Under the pieces are notes generated by a model that was given only the letters and a program-made list of their open reading frames with translations, did no database searches and was not told the DNA's origin. Below, piece after piece: positions 44,691-57,523 of a DNA stretch of 64,000 bases. A program made the translations under genes and the position numbers. This stretch comes from Cinnamomum chago (taxonomy: Eukaryota; Streptophyta; Magnoliopsida; Laurales; Lauraceae), in the NCBI GenBank assembly GCA_038049695.1, contig CP142456.1:21734501-21798500 (forward strand), in the 5' to 3' direction. Positions within the stretch are counted from its first letter, which is position 1, and every line of letters starts with the position of its first letter.

Positions 44691-45736
44691 CTAACTTGTG
44701 CCTAAAAGAGTACTTGAGACTCTCAAAGTACTGAGCTTTGGGGATGCCAATGAAAAGGGGAACACGGTATTTACCGGAAAAAAGGCATGAGGAATGCCTA
44801 AAGAACTCAAGGTTCTAGCTTTGAAAGACTCCCTGCTGTTGCCAAAGAGAACATTGCTTTTCCTGAGGTTGAAATGTTGCCCAGCTGCCCTTTGGTAAGC
44901 TTCCAAAGCTCCATTAATGGCTTTGATACTCCTAGGTAAAGCTTTGAAAAAGGAGGATGTCATCAGCAAACATAAGGTGACAAACAGAGGGAGAGGCTGG
45001 GGCTCTGTATATCAGAGTCACTTGATTTTGAGAAACAAGCTTTGCAATGTTTAAACTGACGATTTCTTCCGCTAATATGAAAAGGTAGGGGGAAAGGGGA
45101 TCTCCCTGCCTAAGCCCACCCCTAACTTCGAAGTATCCAGCGGGCTCTCTATTGATGAGGACAGAGCCTTTAGAAGAGCAGATACATTCATAGATGAGGG
45201 TAGACCAATCCTTGCTAAAGCCAAAGAGATCCAAAACTTTGAATAGGAAATTCCAGTTTAATTTGTTAAAAGCTTTAGAGATATCCAGATTCATACATAC
45301 TCCTTTGCCTTTAGTACCCTTTTGAAGGTTCTAGGTAAGCTCATGAGCCAAAGCTATGTGATCTCGGATTCCCCTACCTTTTAAGAAAGCCACCTTATGA
45401 AGAGAAATAAGGTCTGGAAGAACAGCTACCATTCTAGAAGCTAGGATCTTTTATATAACCTTGTAAGAGAATTTGAGGAGGCTAATGGGGCGGTAATCTC
45501 CAAAGGAAAAAAGGCGCTGCAACTTTTGGAATGAGAGAGATAAAGAAAGAGTTTGAAGCCTTCAGGAGCTTTTTGTAGACTAAAAATTTTTTAACTGCAG
45601 CTATAACAGACATGCCTGCAATGTCCCAACAACTAGTGAAGAAGCTACCTAAGAACCCATCCGGACCAAGAGAGTTAGATTTGTTAAAGCTGAAAACTGA
45701 AGCTCTTATTTCTTCATTAAAGGGAACGACCTGCAA
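44691..45736 (-). pseudogene. LINE ORF2: reverse transcriptase
   Basis: Several frames give the RT: SFNKSNSLGPDGFLGSFFTS (start of the RT palm), LDISKAFNKLNWNFLFKVLD (catalytic Asp), REPAGYFEVRGGLRQGDPLS, PYLFILAEE and HLMFADDILLFQ (the FADD catalytic motif), then GLEAYQRAAGQHFNLRKSNV-like sequence (here NGALEAYQRAAGQHFNLRKS). Breaks lie between 45482 and 45294 and near 44940. RT primes at nicked target DNA in active L1 elements. Confidence 0.93.
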
Positions 45737-45834
45737 AATGGAGTTTTGAGCAGGAGAAACATTCCTACTTTACACTTGAAAACGCTGGGGATCCAATGGA
45801 GCACGAGAAGAGTAGAAGATATCAGAGAAGAATT

Positions 45835-46098
45835 TCACAACTGTTGTTTTAATCTGAGGATGATTTTCAAGGTTATTGCTTTGTATTCAACCTTATCAAT
45901 GTGATTCTCGGTGCCTATGATTTTAGTAGCAAGATGGAAAAATCTGGTATTTTTATCACCTTCCTGCAGCCAGCTAATCCTGGATTTTTGTTTCCAATAG
46001 ATTTCTTCAACTTGAAGCAAGTTCTGGAGCGAACATCTAGCGAAGCTAAGAGCAACCTTTGTGGATTCCCGGGGGTCTAAATCCATGTTTTCTTGCAA
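45835..46098 (-). pseudogene. LINE ORF2: region between endonuclease and RT
   Basis: This holds the conserved linker motif [20 protein letters not shown] followed by [11 protein letters not shown], which precedes the RT palm in plant L1 elements. It is out of frame with both neighbours. Confidence 0.88.
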
Positions 46099-46416
46099 TT
46101 GGAGGATACTGGATTCAGCTGCAGATATGTTATTCTTTAGGTGGCCAAAAGTTTCCTTGTTCCAGGCTTTCAGCCTAAGCTTTAAAGCATTGAGCTTCTA
46201 ACTAAGGACAAGCTGAGGATTTCCATAAACTGGGAGGTGCCAAACAGCTTCCACCAGGTCTTTAAAGGAAGGGTGGCCAATCCACATTTCCTCAAACTTG
46301 AATGGGATGAATCTTGCCGCTATGGGAGGACGACTGGATAACAGAATGGGACTATGGTCAGAGTTTTGTCCGACAAGGTGTTGGAGAAGGCCATCAAGGA
46401 AGGAGAGTAACCAAGC

Positions 46417-47096
46417 TTAATTGGTGAGTGAGCGGTCTAACCTGGCAGCAACATAGGAGCTACCTTGCTTGTTGTTAGACCAAGTGAAGCTACTGCCTGA
46501 GAAGCCAATGTCCTGGAGGCCAGAGGAGACTATCATATTATTGAATTCTGAAGTAGCTAGGGAATTGATGGGGTGGATACTGAGTTTTTCAACAGCAGAG
46601 GAGACCGCATTGAAGTCTCCAATGGCTGCCCAAGGGTAGTTATTAAAAAAAGGAGGGGAACGCGGGTACTGCCAAAGTGATCTTCTTTGGATTGGGGAGG
46701 TGGAGGCATAAATGCCAGTTATGAAAGTGGTTGGCCTATTGAATGAGGAGAAGAGGGATATAGTGAGGTGCTGGGTGGAGTAGTCAACCATTATGAAAGA
46801 GTAGTTAGTGGAGGATTTGATGAAACACCAGATGGAGGGGCTGAGAGAAGAGTTGGAGTTTGAGAAGAAGGAGGAGAATCCAAGCCTGTCTAGTTTCTAG
46901 GACAGGGGTTGGCATTGGAAGTTTTGGGCTCAGAGAGAAATATTATGTCAGGGTGGTGAGATTTGACCAAGAAGATGAGGGTCCTTAAGGTTGGGGAGTT
47001 TACAATTCCCCTGCAATTCCAATAGAGGGTTTTAAACATGGAGGTGGGGGATGGATTGATGCTAAGAGGGGATTTGAGGGAGAGGGACTCCTCCAT
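46417..47096 (-). pseudogene. LINE ORF2: AP-like endonuclease
   Basis: The ORF2 start region reads MFKTLYWNCRGIVNSPTLRT, LVKSHHPDIIFLSEPKTSN: the WNCRG and LSEPK motifs, with the catalytic Glu, of L1 endonucleases. After a break near 46885 it continues with ITGIYASTSPIQRRSLW, WAAIGDFNAVSS (GDFN motif), QDIGFSGSSFTWSNNKQGS and ARLDRSL. It nicks target DNA in active relatives. Confidence 0.92.
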
Positions 47097-47100
47097 AGCC

Positions 47101-48735
47101 CTAGCTATCTTTTTCCTTTTTTGTTTTTTTTTTCTTCTTAGGCTGCTGATCAGCTATTGCTATGTCAGCAGAGGAGGGGGACCAAATTAAGGTTGGGGGA
47201 ACAACTTTGGGAGGTTTGCTGGAATACTGATTTATAGGGAAAGAGGGCTCTTCCTGGATACAGAGGTCTATGGAGAGGTTATCGGAGATATCAGCCATGA
47301 AACTGTTGCCGAGAGAGTTTTGTGGGTTAGAATGGGTAGGCTTAGGGTCAACACTGGGAACCACCTAGGTAACTCGATCCAGGACTGAGAAGGGGTTGTG
47401 GATCTCAAGGGCTGAAGCAAATGGGGAAAGGGGTCCTCCACAGGGGTAGGGACTTCCGCAGGGATAGGGTCAGTATCTGGGGGGGTAGAAGATGTTGTTT
47501 GGTAGGAAGACTCTGTTGCAGAGGATTGGAGAAAGGGATCAACTGCTAGGGGAGCTAACTCTAGAACAGTGGGATTTTTTAAGAGACCTAGGGCAGAGGT
47601 GCGAGGAGGAGGGAGCCTTAATCTAGGTTGTTCTGTTATGTGAGTTGACTGACACATGCATTCACCATGGCCAGAGCCAAGACAGGGGGAGCATGGGATA
47701 GTTTCATACAAGACTTCGACTTCCACCGACTTCCACCCTTGAGTCCCCTGCCAGCTCTACTACTATGGAAGAGGGCTTTGGTTTATGGAGATCAAGATTT
47801 ATGCAGATTCTGGCATAGGAGAGAAATCTTTGAGAAGCTGTAATCTCGTCCACCAGAATAGGATTTCCGATTAAGGTTGCCATAGAGAAAAGAATGTGTT
47901 GACTCCAATAGTGGATGGGTAGTCCTTTAAGCCTGATCTAGGTAGGGGCTAGGGTAGGCCAAAAGAAAGAGTCCATGCCTGGAGATCAAGGTAGAAGATG
48001 GAGCTTTCTGTGACCAAGGGGGGGAGGGGAAGAAGATAGGAGGGAGTTCCTTACCTGGGGGCAGTGAATCTAAAGAGAAAGTATCCTTGTTCCATTAGAG
48101 AGATTAGGCTTCTTATTGGCAAGTTCCAAGCTTGGTTGGTATGTTGCTTGACCCACTCCAGAGAGGGTTGTTTCCCTTCAAACCTGCCAATCACTGCATA
48201 AGAGAAGGACTCCTGGCTAATGGAAATCATTTCTTTGGGGATAGTGACAGAGGGCTTGCTGTCGATCCAGGTAGTAGGGGGCATATTTTGTGGGAGAGGT
48301 AAGGGGGGTTGGGAGAGAAGAGAGGCATATGATATGGGATTAGGGGGGTGGAGTTACTCGGAGGGAAATGGATATTTGAGTCATTAGGGCACTGATTCCG
48401 TAGATCTATAAGCTGCTGGACTTGGACTAAGGAGAGAGGGTTAGAGGGTAAAACAGGGGAAAGCATATTAGCTTGGAGGATAGCTAGAATCTCTGATGTA
48501 TGGATGGAGAGCCCTGACTGAACTAAAGGAGGAGGAGATGGGGATCCGATACAAGAGGAGCTTTTAGGGATGGACAGATGAGATCGGGATCACGGTCGGG
48601 AGGAGCAAACATCAGTCTCTCTTTCAGTCGATTGTGGTTGTGGAAATGATTGCAAGTGTCCCCTGAGAAAGACTTAGCTTTTGAGGGCGTGAAGCCTCGG
48701 CCTTCAATTAGGCATATGAAGGAATTCTGTCTCAT
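47101..48735 (-). pseudogene. LINE ORF1: DUF4283-like domain and zinc knuckle
   Basis: In several frames: an N-terminal stretch MRQNSFICLIEGRGF, a Pro/Ser-rich part, then SFSYAVIGRFEGKQPSLEWV and LEQGYFLFRF-like sequence (here SLMEQGYFLFRF), typical of DUF4283. A CCHC knuckle CSPCLGSGHGECMC (C-x2-C-x4-H-x4-C, intact) lies after VLYETIP. A Pro/Thr/Ser-rich C-terminus ends in a Lys-rich KKKKKTKKEK. ORF1 proteins bind element RNA. Breaks lie near 48500, 48050 and 47740-47270. Confidence 0.85.
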
Positions 48736-48754
48736 TCAATAAATTGTTGTAACT

Positions 48755-49160
48755 TCTGACTTGACCGTCGGATTTTGATGTTTTATATATCGTTAGAAAT
48801 ATCTTCTCGAGTAGATATTTATAAAGTCCAAATTTACCTCATTATGAGCTATACTATGAAAGATATGGACTCCCGAAGATTCTATTGAGCTTCATCAAAC
48901 TTAGTCATTTTCTCGAGTAAGAGGATGATCCTCACTCACCCAAGTTCCTGCCTTGGCAATGGGGAAGCACCTCCTACGCAATTCCACCTCTTTTTTGGCC
49001 TTGTTCATTTCTTTGTAATCTTCAAATTATCATAACTTGGGATTTGTCCATCGAATTTCTACCCTCAATATATCGTTGGAAAGATCTTTCCAAGTAGAAG
49101 TTTGTGGACTCTAAGATCATCCTCATCTGATTTGTTCTGAGGAAAATATTTTCCCGGGAA
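48755..49160. repeat. LTR-like sequence fragment (gypsy-type motifs)
   Basis: The motif pair ccgtcggattttgatg ... tatatatcgttagaaat near 48765, and a second looser copy ending ctcaatatatcgttggaaag near 49060, resemble sequence I know from LTRs of plant Ty3/gypsy elements. No ends or coding parts are visible. The fragment abuts the 5' end of the LINE. Confidence 0.4.
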
Positions 49161-49922
49161 GGTTTTCATTTTGTTTTTTTAAGGGAGTAAACTGTGCTAC
49201 GCCCTGGGAAAATTCTTGGAAGTGTGAACTTCTCGAGTTTCCGGGGCATGGGTTGAATACCTATCTCCAGCTTGGCATCTTTGAATGTATTTGTGAATTC
49301 TGACATGGAGTACCGTTCCCATGTCAGTTTGTTGTATCTTCCTATACGTCCTTGGTTTTCAAATCTCCGATTTTGATGTAGTTTGTATCATTTTCTTCAT
49401 TTCGGAATCCTGGACTTGTTCTTAATGATTTCCTCACTTAAGGAAGTCATTTTCTGTAATTCTTCATTTTTCATAGAATCTTCGACTTTCCGCATAATTC
49501 TCTTTTCCATGCTTTTGGGGAGTCTTTTCTTGCCTCTTTTCCTTCTACAAATTTGTGTCTCCAATCATCTACTTTATGGATTGAATTATAATAGAATGTA
49601 TAATTTTAAAGCGAGAAAAGGTCTAAAATATATCTTTTTTATTAGTATAGTTGGTGTCATTGAATCTTACAAAAAGAAAACAAAATTACTAAATAGTCGA
49701 TTCAGGTAAGTTCTTTTCATACCTGTTTCAGCCATATACTTTCTTATTGTTGTTCAATTCAGGTAAGTTCCATGTAATTAGAGTTTGATTATTGGATTAT
49801 TTAAAAGACAAAAGTTGAATTTTAGAAACTTTAGAATCTCTACTAGCAGCCAAATTAAATATTGCTTCATCATCTCCAGCTCTAGCACAATTAGTTAGAG
49901 ACACGTGTATGTGAGTTATTTA

Positions 49923-49926
<4 letters not shown>

Positions 49927-49965
<39 letters not shown>
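49927..49965. repeat. (TA)n microsatellite
   Basis: An uninterrupted alternating ta run of about 39 bases. Confidence 0.95.
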
Positions 49966-49970
<5 letters not shown>

Positions 49971-52052
49971 AGGAAATCCTCTCGGAAAATTCTCATATCA
50001 TTGGATTACAGTAGTAACTGTACATAATGACTGAGGAGTATTTGGGTCTAATATGATTCAAAGTGGAGGTGCTTTTAGAAGCACTTTGAAGTACGTTGGT
50101 CTTTCAATGCAGAAATGAAAGAGTCGGGCTTCACGTGAATTGAATGCATGAGACTCGCCATACGGAGCTGGTTGCGTGGCTTTGTTTTATCTTGGTTTTC
50201 TAGAGTTGTAATTTAGAAAAATATTTGTCTTTTTAATCTCTCTCAACTAAATTCAATCAATACCTTGTTTATAAAAAGATTAAACACATAATTTTTTTTT
50301 GTCATTGTTCATGAAAGGTGTTGCGAAGCTTACTAACATTATTGGTCTACCATCGCTTGCCCCTCTCAATGAAAATCCAGCCTCCGCCACTTGTAACTTG
50401 TCTACTCTAATGCCACAAATGCATTTTAAAATAGAAAATTTGGTTTAATTTGTTGACTATCTATTTTATGATTTTAGATTAGATAGGTTACAAAATGATC
50501 AAATGATTCTTTTCCCAGATGGCTAAAACTAAGGTCCTCTCACATCCCTCATGACTAAATGGACAGTACAAAATCCATTACATGTCCAAATTTATCATGC
50601 TTCAAGAGTTACCTCCTCAAAAGTTATAACTAGGGGGAGCTAGAGAGAGGATCCTTGCCGTAGCTGCTGCTATTAATCCATAAAACAAACCTTAAACAGG
50701 CCTAGATGGAATGAACCTGTCCTTAAGAGTGGCCTATAAGTGCAGTTTATCAATGATACTCCACAACAAAATGGTCTTAAAGTGAATGAATTTGGAAAGA
50801 AAGAAAATGGTGTATGTATTGTTGGCCCAAGTGTCACCCCCAACATGCATGATTTATATGGAAGATGGTAAGCTGTACACGTGTATTGTTCTTTTTTCTT
50901 AGCCTTAGAGAAGATCGCGTTGCAGTTGTCCCCCGTATTTAGAAGATGCCCCTGCCAACTTTCATTGTATTTCTGATGGCGTGTAGCAGTTGTCCCCCGT
51001 ATTAATTAAACAACACTGTTTAGTATTGTGAGTTTTCAAAAATTCAATCTTGTGAATTGAGTCTTTTGACATTCAAAATTGACCTCTAATATTTTAGATA
51101 TTCAGATTTCAAAATGCTTGAATGTTCTTGAACATTGGTGAATCCAAACCAGAGACAACACATGGAATTTCTAAATATCCCCTAAATGGGGATTCTAAGG
51201 TATCATCTAAACAAATAGGCCCTAACAATGTCGGACAGCCCTACAAAGATTCTAAGAACTAAATCCTTTTAAATGCCTCGTTCAGTCTTATGGGAGTGTG
51301 AACTCGTCTATAAGATGTCTCCAAAAATTTAGTCTAACAAGTGTTCGTCTATGATATTAAATTATTAATGAGCCGTGCCGGCAAGCTATTGTACATTTGT
51401 ACGATGCAGAAAGAAAGGCAGTAGCTATGTTTTATTATTGCGTTCATTAACCGGTCAAAAGGTCTATATATGTGGAAAGAATCGCATGCAGCATTTGCAG
51501 ATGGGAATTCACACTGAATGGATGTGGAAAGGTCCAATGAGACCCTGCATTGCCGAGTCTGCTTAGATTATAATTCTCCCAATTGTTTGGGCTTGCTTTG
51601 TTTAATGATATTTCCTGCTCATCTTGACTTGGAACTGGTCTTTTGTGTGTCTATACATCTCAAGTATGAGTCTATATAGTATACATCGCAATTGTTTGGG
51701 CTTGCTTTGTTTAATGATATTTCCTGTTCATGAGGTTTGGAAGTGTGTTACACTCCAGAGGGCTCCTTATTACTTTAATATATATACTAGTGTAAGAGGC
51801 CCGAAAAAAAAAAAAGTAATAAAAAAATATTTATAGAGGAAGCAAGATGAGAAAAGGAGTAAGGGAAAGATAAAATATTTTGACCAATTAGGTGGGCCCA
51901 TAATGATATAGTGGTGGCCTAGTGGTCAGGAATAAAAGAAATTAACAACACTAAGCTATAAAAAACTTTCAGGTATGTTGGCCTAATCCGGGCAAACAGG
52001 CTTGGGTAGAGTGGTCATAAACCACTTGATTTTGATTAAAAAAAAATTCAGG

Positions 52053-52400
52053 AATTACCGTGGACCCCATAAATGAGGGGTCTAAGTGCTAGATTATAAA
52101 AGATTTAAGTGGGTCAACATTTATGGAGTGAGATTTGATTTGGATTCATGAAAAAATGAAGCCATTATTTTAATTGGTTTGGATATCTTTTAGAAGTAGG
52201 ACCAATGAGGACGCATACAAGATGGGTCGATTCAGGAATATCATGAATTTTCCATTGATCCACTAAGTGCTACGTTATAAAATTTTGAAGCGGGCCAAAC
52301 TTTTATTAAGTGAAATTTGATTGGACCCATAAAATATGGGGCCATTTATTTTTATTTTTTTTATCAGATTTTTTTAATGGGTCCAATGAGGAGTGGTTTG
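52053..52400. repeat. Two diverged tandem copies of a ~180-bp segment
   Basis: Both copies contain, in order, taagtgcta-gttataaaa, gtgggtcaa/cgggccaaac, attta-gagtgagatttgatt/taagtgaaatttgatt, and accaatgagga/tccaatgagga. Divergence is high, so the duplication is old. There is no coding signal. Confidence 0.7.
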
Positions 52401-53860
52401 AAAGAAAAATACTTCTTTGTGATATTTTTAATTTTAAGAAGTAAAGTAATTGATATGAATATATTTGGAATGGATGAGGATTGAGAGATTTGAATTAAGA
52501 ATTAATGTTATCAAGAGATTTGAGTAAGGAGGTTTTTTGGGTAAGCCGCATTCTTACTGCACTCACAAAATTGCTTACCTTAAAATATTAAATAAAGAAA
52601 GAATTTAAGGAAAGAATCAATACTAAGGGGAGAGAATTTAGGAAAATAATCAGATTTGGGGGAGAAATAAAAGAGAAGATAATAATTTGGAATTTCTAAT
52701 CTCTAAAGTAGCGTCGAGGTTACCTATTGCTTTAATATATATAATGAGTGGAGTGAGTAAGAATCCATGGTGGGGGCCACATATTGAAATTTCAACCACT
52801 CAAAATGATCTCCCTCCCCTTTAGGGCTTGTTTGGATAGCAAAAAAATGGAGTAGAGTGGAGTTAAATGGGCCTTAACAATCTAAATTTCAACTCTACCA
52901 TGTTTGGATGAGTCTGACCCAATAGATGAAGTAATATTGTGAAGTCACATGTACTCCATTTCACTTCAACTCAAAATACTTCAATTTTCTTGAGTAAAAG
53001 TTGATTCTACTTCAAACCTTAACTTTAAAATAAGCATCCAAATGGAGTGAAGTGAAGTACTCTATTTTAATCTCAATCTACTTCTCTTCACTCCATTTCA
53101 AGTATGAAATCCACTTCATTTTACTCCACTCCTCATTTATCCAAGGGCCTGTTTGGATAATTGATGAGTAGAGTGAAGTGGAGTGAATTTCACATCAAAA
53201 GTGAAGTGGGGTGAAGTGGGTTGAAGTTGATTAAATTAACTTCACTTCACTCTGTTTGGTTACTTTGTGTAAAGTGAAATCTAAAATACTTTATATGTGT
53301 TTGGTTGGATACCTATGAGTAAAGTGAAAATGAGAATACAGAGAAAAACAAGCTCTTTTATTCTTTCTTACAAACACTTCATGGGATCGTTTCAACAGGT
53401 CCCATATAATATTAATATTTATAGACACACCTAATATCATCTTTTCTATGCCTCCATCAGCATTTGACTCATGCAGGTAACAAAAAGGCTAGAAAAAAAA
53501 TTAAAAAGAGATCCTTCAATGGCCTTTTCTGAGAGACAATCAAGCAATAATAATTAATGTCACCTAAAATAATTAATAACCATGTCATTTAATTTTGTGC
53601 GAAACCATCAACATACCCACGCCCTCAACACTAGTCAAAGTACTATTTTTTTTTTTTTAAAGTTCAGTAACAAAAAGAAGAAAAGAAAGGAAGCAATACT
53701 ATCCTACTAGAACCAGCCAAGGACAGCATCTAGAGTCTTGTTTGCCACCTTGGTTAGATACATCAAAAAAGTTGAGTCCCATAACAGAAGCCACTTGGGC
53801 TTCTAAGTAAAAGTTACAGAATCTCTATTAAAAGCAAAGGGAACATAGAGAAGCACAAAG

Positions 53861-53995
53861 TCAGCCATGATCTTGATGATACTCGCTGCCTTGGTTGCTA
53901 CTTGATGGCTGGTTCCCCTGCACAGAAAGGTACTGTAAGTGCCATATGCTGATAGTTTGATTTCTTGCTACTGTTGAGCACATGGCTCTGTAACA
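53861..53995 (-). other. Exon-like segment inside the PIF-like element
   Basis: On the minus strand an acceptor-like TTTGTTACAG precedes an open stretch MCSTVARNQTISIWHLQYLS, then VQGNQPSSSNQGSEYHQDHG and a stop. The Ser/Gln-rich end looks like the C-terminus of a real protein, but I do not recognise the family. A GAG-repeat region with a donor-like CAG|GTAGTC at 57250 could be the first exon of the same minus-strand transcript. Confidence 0.3.
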
Positions 53996-56682
53996 AAAAA
54001 AACACCAATAGAGAAATACAACCACAACCCAACAGTCAAAAATCAATTTTTTCGTGCGCTACCCAAAACCAACAACATGCAAGTCGAAGAAAAGAAAACA
54101 TAAAAACAACCCAATATCAGAAAATGTAAGAAAACCCCAGGATTGAGATCACCACCAACAAAAGAAAATGATGGAAAATATTGAATATTCACAGAATTTT
54201 TATTTTTAAATATTTCTAAACTCATTTTAAAACTGAGAGTCAAAATAATAAAAATATCATTCAAGAACCAACATTTTGGGGTTTCAGCACGGGCTGATAC
54301 AGAGTCAAAGGCCAGCACTATGTTCTAGAATGATAGTTTAAATACAAATAAACAGTCCATTGCATTTATAAGCACTAATGGATTTTGAATTATTTAGATC
54401 TTAAAAGTAGGCCCCATTGGTGGATTTGCAGAATTGCACTTGGAGAATCTCCAAGTCCATCAAAAGCTCATGTATTCCAAATGTGCTAGCTCTTAGAAAT
54501 CGAATTGAAAATAGCAAAACTAACAGATTCTTTCCTCCAAACTGCAACCAATATCATCATTACTAGAAATGACATAAGAAGGGAAATGCATATATTTCTA
54601 TCAAATCTAAGAATTCTACACTAACCATAAATCTGAATTTAAAAACCTATTTGACTAGTAGGAGCCAAGAACACAGGAGATCCTAAACATAAAAAGTAAA
54701 AATAAAAAGCCTCACTTTGGATGCCTCAGCAGATGTAATATAATCTAACAATCAAGTTGGCAAACATGATACAAATGCTAAAAAAACAACTACCATTTTT
54801 GGCTCAGCTAAACTTTTGGTCATCTGGGGTGATGGATTTTCATGCAAAAAATGCACTTTTTGAATGAATTTTCCTCAGGAGAGGAAACAACATTTTGCTT
54901 CAATGGTTTGCACAAGCAATATTAAAAGGCAAAGTATATAATTATACATACAACGATCTTCATAAATTATCTTCATAATTGTATATTAACTCCAACATTC
55001 TGATCATCAAATGAAGCTAAAAGGGATGGGGCCCACCAGGAAGGGATCCTGCCATCAGAATTGCACAAAACAATCCCAACCATCTATTTCAGTTGATGGA
55101 CTTATCAGTTCTCCTAGTATACATGCATTCTCCACATCTCTTTTGGGTCTGCTTGTCTCAAGCTTAACGTGCAAGTTTCAGATAGCTATATTTCAATCTT
55201 CTGTTTACTAAAATTATAGTAAGCAAAAAATGTATTCAAGCTGAATGCTACATTTAGAAACACAAACATACAAAAAAAAAATCCAATCTTTACAAATTTA
55301 GCAAAGCAAGATACGAATCACATGGAGCTCCTGTTACTCATGTGACTCTTGCTTGTTTGGTTGCAAGTGATTTGGAGAAATTTCAAATGGTGTCTCCCTT
55401 AAACAGGAATTTTATGATGCTCAGCTCATAGGAATTTCAAACAAGGGGAATTTCCATAAGAAACGTTGTGTAGCATTTGTAGAAAACTATTTTTGTCTAA
55501 ACTTGGGATATGTTTTGCATCTTAAAAACATAGCATCGCAGAAAAAAAGACCCACCTTTACTGTCTCTTGCTAAACTTTTCAAGGTCTTCCTTAATTCAA
55601 GTCTGCAATGTAGATTGAAAAAAACAATAATTAGAAGGAAAATAGGGGAAAGAGATCTCCAAAGGGCAAACCCTATTCCGAAAAAGAAAACTGACCATTT
55701 ACCTCTATTGCTGCTACCAAATCCTCAACAGTTGCAAAGAATCTGGATTTCTTCTCTTTGGAAGCCTACCTTATCCCTTGTTCAATTCCTATTCCCCTCC
55801 TCTACTGCCAATGACTACCAAATGCATGCACTAATTTTCCATAAACACACCAGAAGTTAAAAGAAGATATTGCCATTTAATTTAAACCAATGCCGACAAC
55901 TCACATCATTCAAATAGGCAAAAACACCCACCATTGTATATACAATTTTTTTCTTTCTTATGCATGTTTTAACTGTATATACATGTTAACACATGGCATT
56001 GACTGAGTAGTAAAAAAAAAGAAGTGGGACTCACCCAAATCACTTGCACCAGAGGGAGTGGATAAGTAAAGAAGTCCTTATCACTATACATATAAAAACC
56101 AATAGAAGCATTGCTGAATGAGGCCTTTTGTTTATGCTAAAGTTACTTGGTTTATGGACCACTTGTTTTGCCCTTATTTTGTAGGAATTTAATTGGGTTA
56201 GTCGAGTTAGTAGAACAATATCTTTTTAGTTTTACCTACCCATAAAATATGAAGGAATTGATGTGCTGTTGAGCTTCCCATATTTCCTGCATCCAAAAGT
56301 GCCCAGGAAACAATAACAGATGGAAGGCGGTAAACACACAAAATCCCCAAGCATCATAACATCACAGTATTTACTTAAAATGATTGTTCTCTTATGAATT
56401 ATTACATTTTAAAATGTTAAAAGTTTGTTTCAAATAGTATAATATTTTAAAATGAAATATTGCAATAAAACTATAATTTCCAAAGGGAAAAAGGTCTACT
56501 TTGTAATTAAAAAAAAAAACCCATGTTTACTCAAACGAGTCAAGACCTTACCCTGTTTTGAGGGGTGGTTTTGGGGTACAGAGGGGCTTTCAATCTTGAT
56601 TGTGAAATCTGTTTGGACGTTTTCTCTTGGTATTTTGTGTTGGTGTATTGGATGCTGGAGCAACTTCTAAGGCAAGAAAGCA

Positions 56683-57008
56683 TGGCTACCAGATCAGTGG
56701 TGGCAGAGAATATAGATGGCTTTCAGGTAAAAATATATCCTACTGAAAAGAAGGCTACATTGACATTGACTAATACTGCCAATGACTACCAAATGCACGC
56801 ACTTATCCTCTTCAAAACCTCAGACCCAACCAAATCAGCCCTAAACCAAGTCCCATTCACCACAACTGCCGAAACCCAAACCCCCCAAACGATTGCACTC
56901 GTCCCAAATTGTTCCAATCCTAGTCACCCACCCCATCTCCAAACCCTACAACCTCACCAGTCCTTCAATCCCATCTATCCCAAAACCCCAAAATCATTCC
57001 AAACCTAG
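56683..57008 (+). other. ORF-like segment inside the PIF-like element
   Basis: An ATG-started stretch reads MATRSVVAENIDGFQVKIYP then TEKKATLTLTNTANDYQMHA before turning into Pro/Thr-rich low-complexity sequence. The NDYQMHAL part recurs at 55802-55850 (actgccaatgactaccaaat). I recognise no family. It may be antisense to a minus-strand 5' exon. Confidence 0.25.
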
Positions 57009-57523
57009 CATTCGAAAATTCCAAACCCTCTCATCAAATAATAACCCAACCCTAATACCCCTTTCCCCTTACCAAACCAGACCCAAACCTTAAACCCAGC
57101 CAACATCCACCACGATTCAATCGAACCCCAAACTGAACCTAATCCACCAGAACCCTGCAACAAAATCGTAAGCCCTAATCCAATCCTTCAAACCATGTCT
57201 AGAAACCAGAAATCGTCACCCATTATCGAGAGAGAGAGAGAGAGACTACCTGAGATGTGGAAAGGCAAAACACTTCATCCAAGTTGCAGACGGTTGCGTT
57301 GAAGTGAGAGTAGAGGAGAGGAGAGGAGAGGGAGGAGAATCAATTTCACCCAGAAAAACCGAAGTGGTTTTTGTTGAAGTGAAATGGGATCCACGTGGGC
57401 CGACCAGAATACTTCATCTGTCGGGCCAGCCCGATCCAAACAACGATGAGTTGAAATTTTTAACCGTTGGGCCTCATTTAACTTAACTTCAGTCCATTAC
57501 TTCCTTATCCAAATAGGCCCTTA

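Larger units (their letters stand above)
43308..48740 (-). mobile_element. L1-type non-LTR retrotransposon (LINE), inactive
   Basis: The element reads right to left: ORF1 with a DUF4283-like domain and zinc knuckle, then ORF2 with endonuclease, reverse transcriptase and zf-RVT. Its 3' end is a poly-A tail (T run at 43308-43323 on the plus strand). The length of about 5.4 kb is close to a full plant L1. Frames are broken throughout. The 5' end near 48740 is inferred from the last ORF1 coding stretch. A weak match between attagttgaactt left of the tail and attgttgtaactt right of 48740 could be a decayed target duplication, but it is not convincing. Confidence 0.92.
49200..52820. other. Intergenic region without recognisable genes
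   Basis: Frames are short and none shows a family motif. Visible structure: a (TA)n microsatellite at 49927-49965; a duplicated gcagttgtcccccgtatt at about 50915 and 50986; a ~108-bp tandem duplication (caattgtttgggcttgcttt at about 51579 and 51688); and two copies of a ~180-bp segment at 52053-52235 and 52236-52400 (taagtgctagattataaaa and gggtccaatgagga type motifs). Confidence 0.6.
52824..57520. mobile_element. Probable non-autonomous PIF/Harbinger-like element (4.7 kb)
   Basis: The left end is TTA followed by GGGCTTGTTTGGATAGC. The right end, as its complement, is TAA followed by GGGCCTATTTGGATAAGG. TIRs of the GGGCCTGTTTGG type with a TTA duplication fit PIF/Tourist elements. Both subterminal regions are rich in gaagtggagt-like repeats. 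A second TIR-like end at 53146 in the same orientation gives a junction ttatccaagggcctgtttgg, so the left 320 bp may be a separate MITE or an internal duplication. No transposase is recognisable. The interior holds gene-like pieces (see separate entries). Confidence 0.6.
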
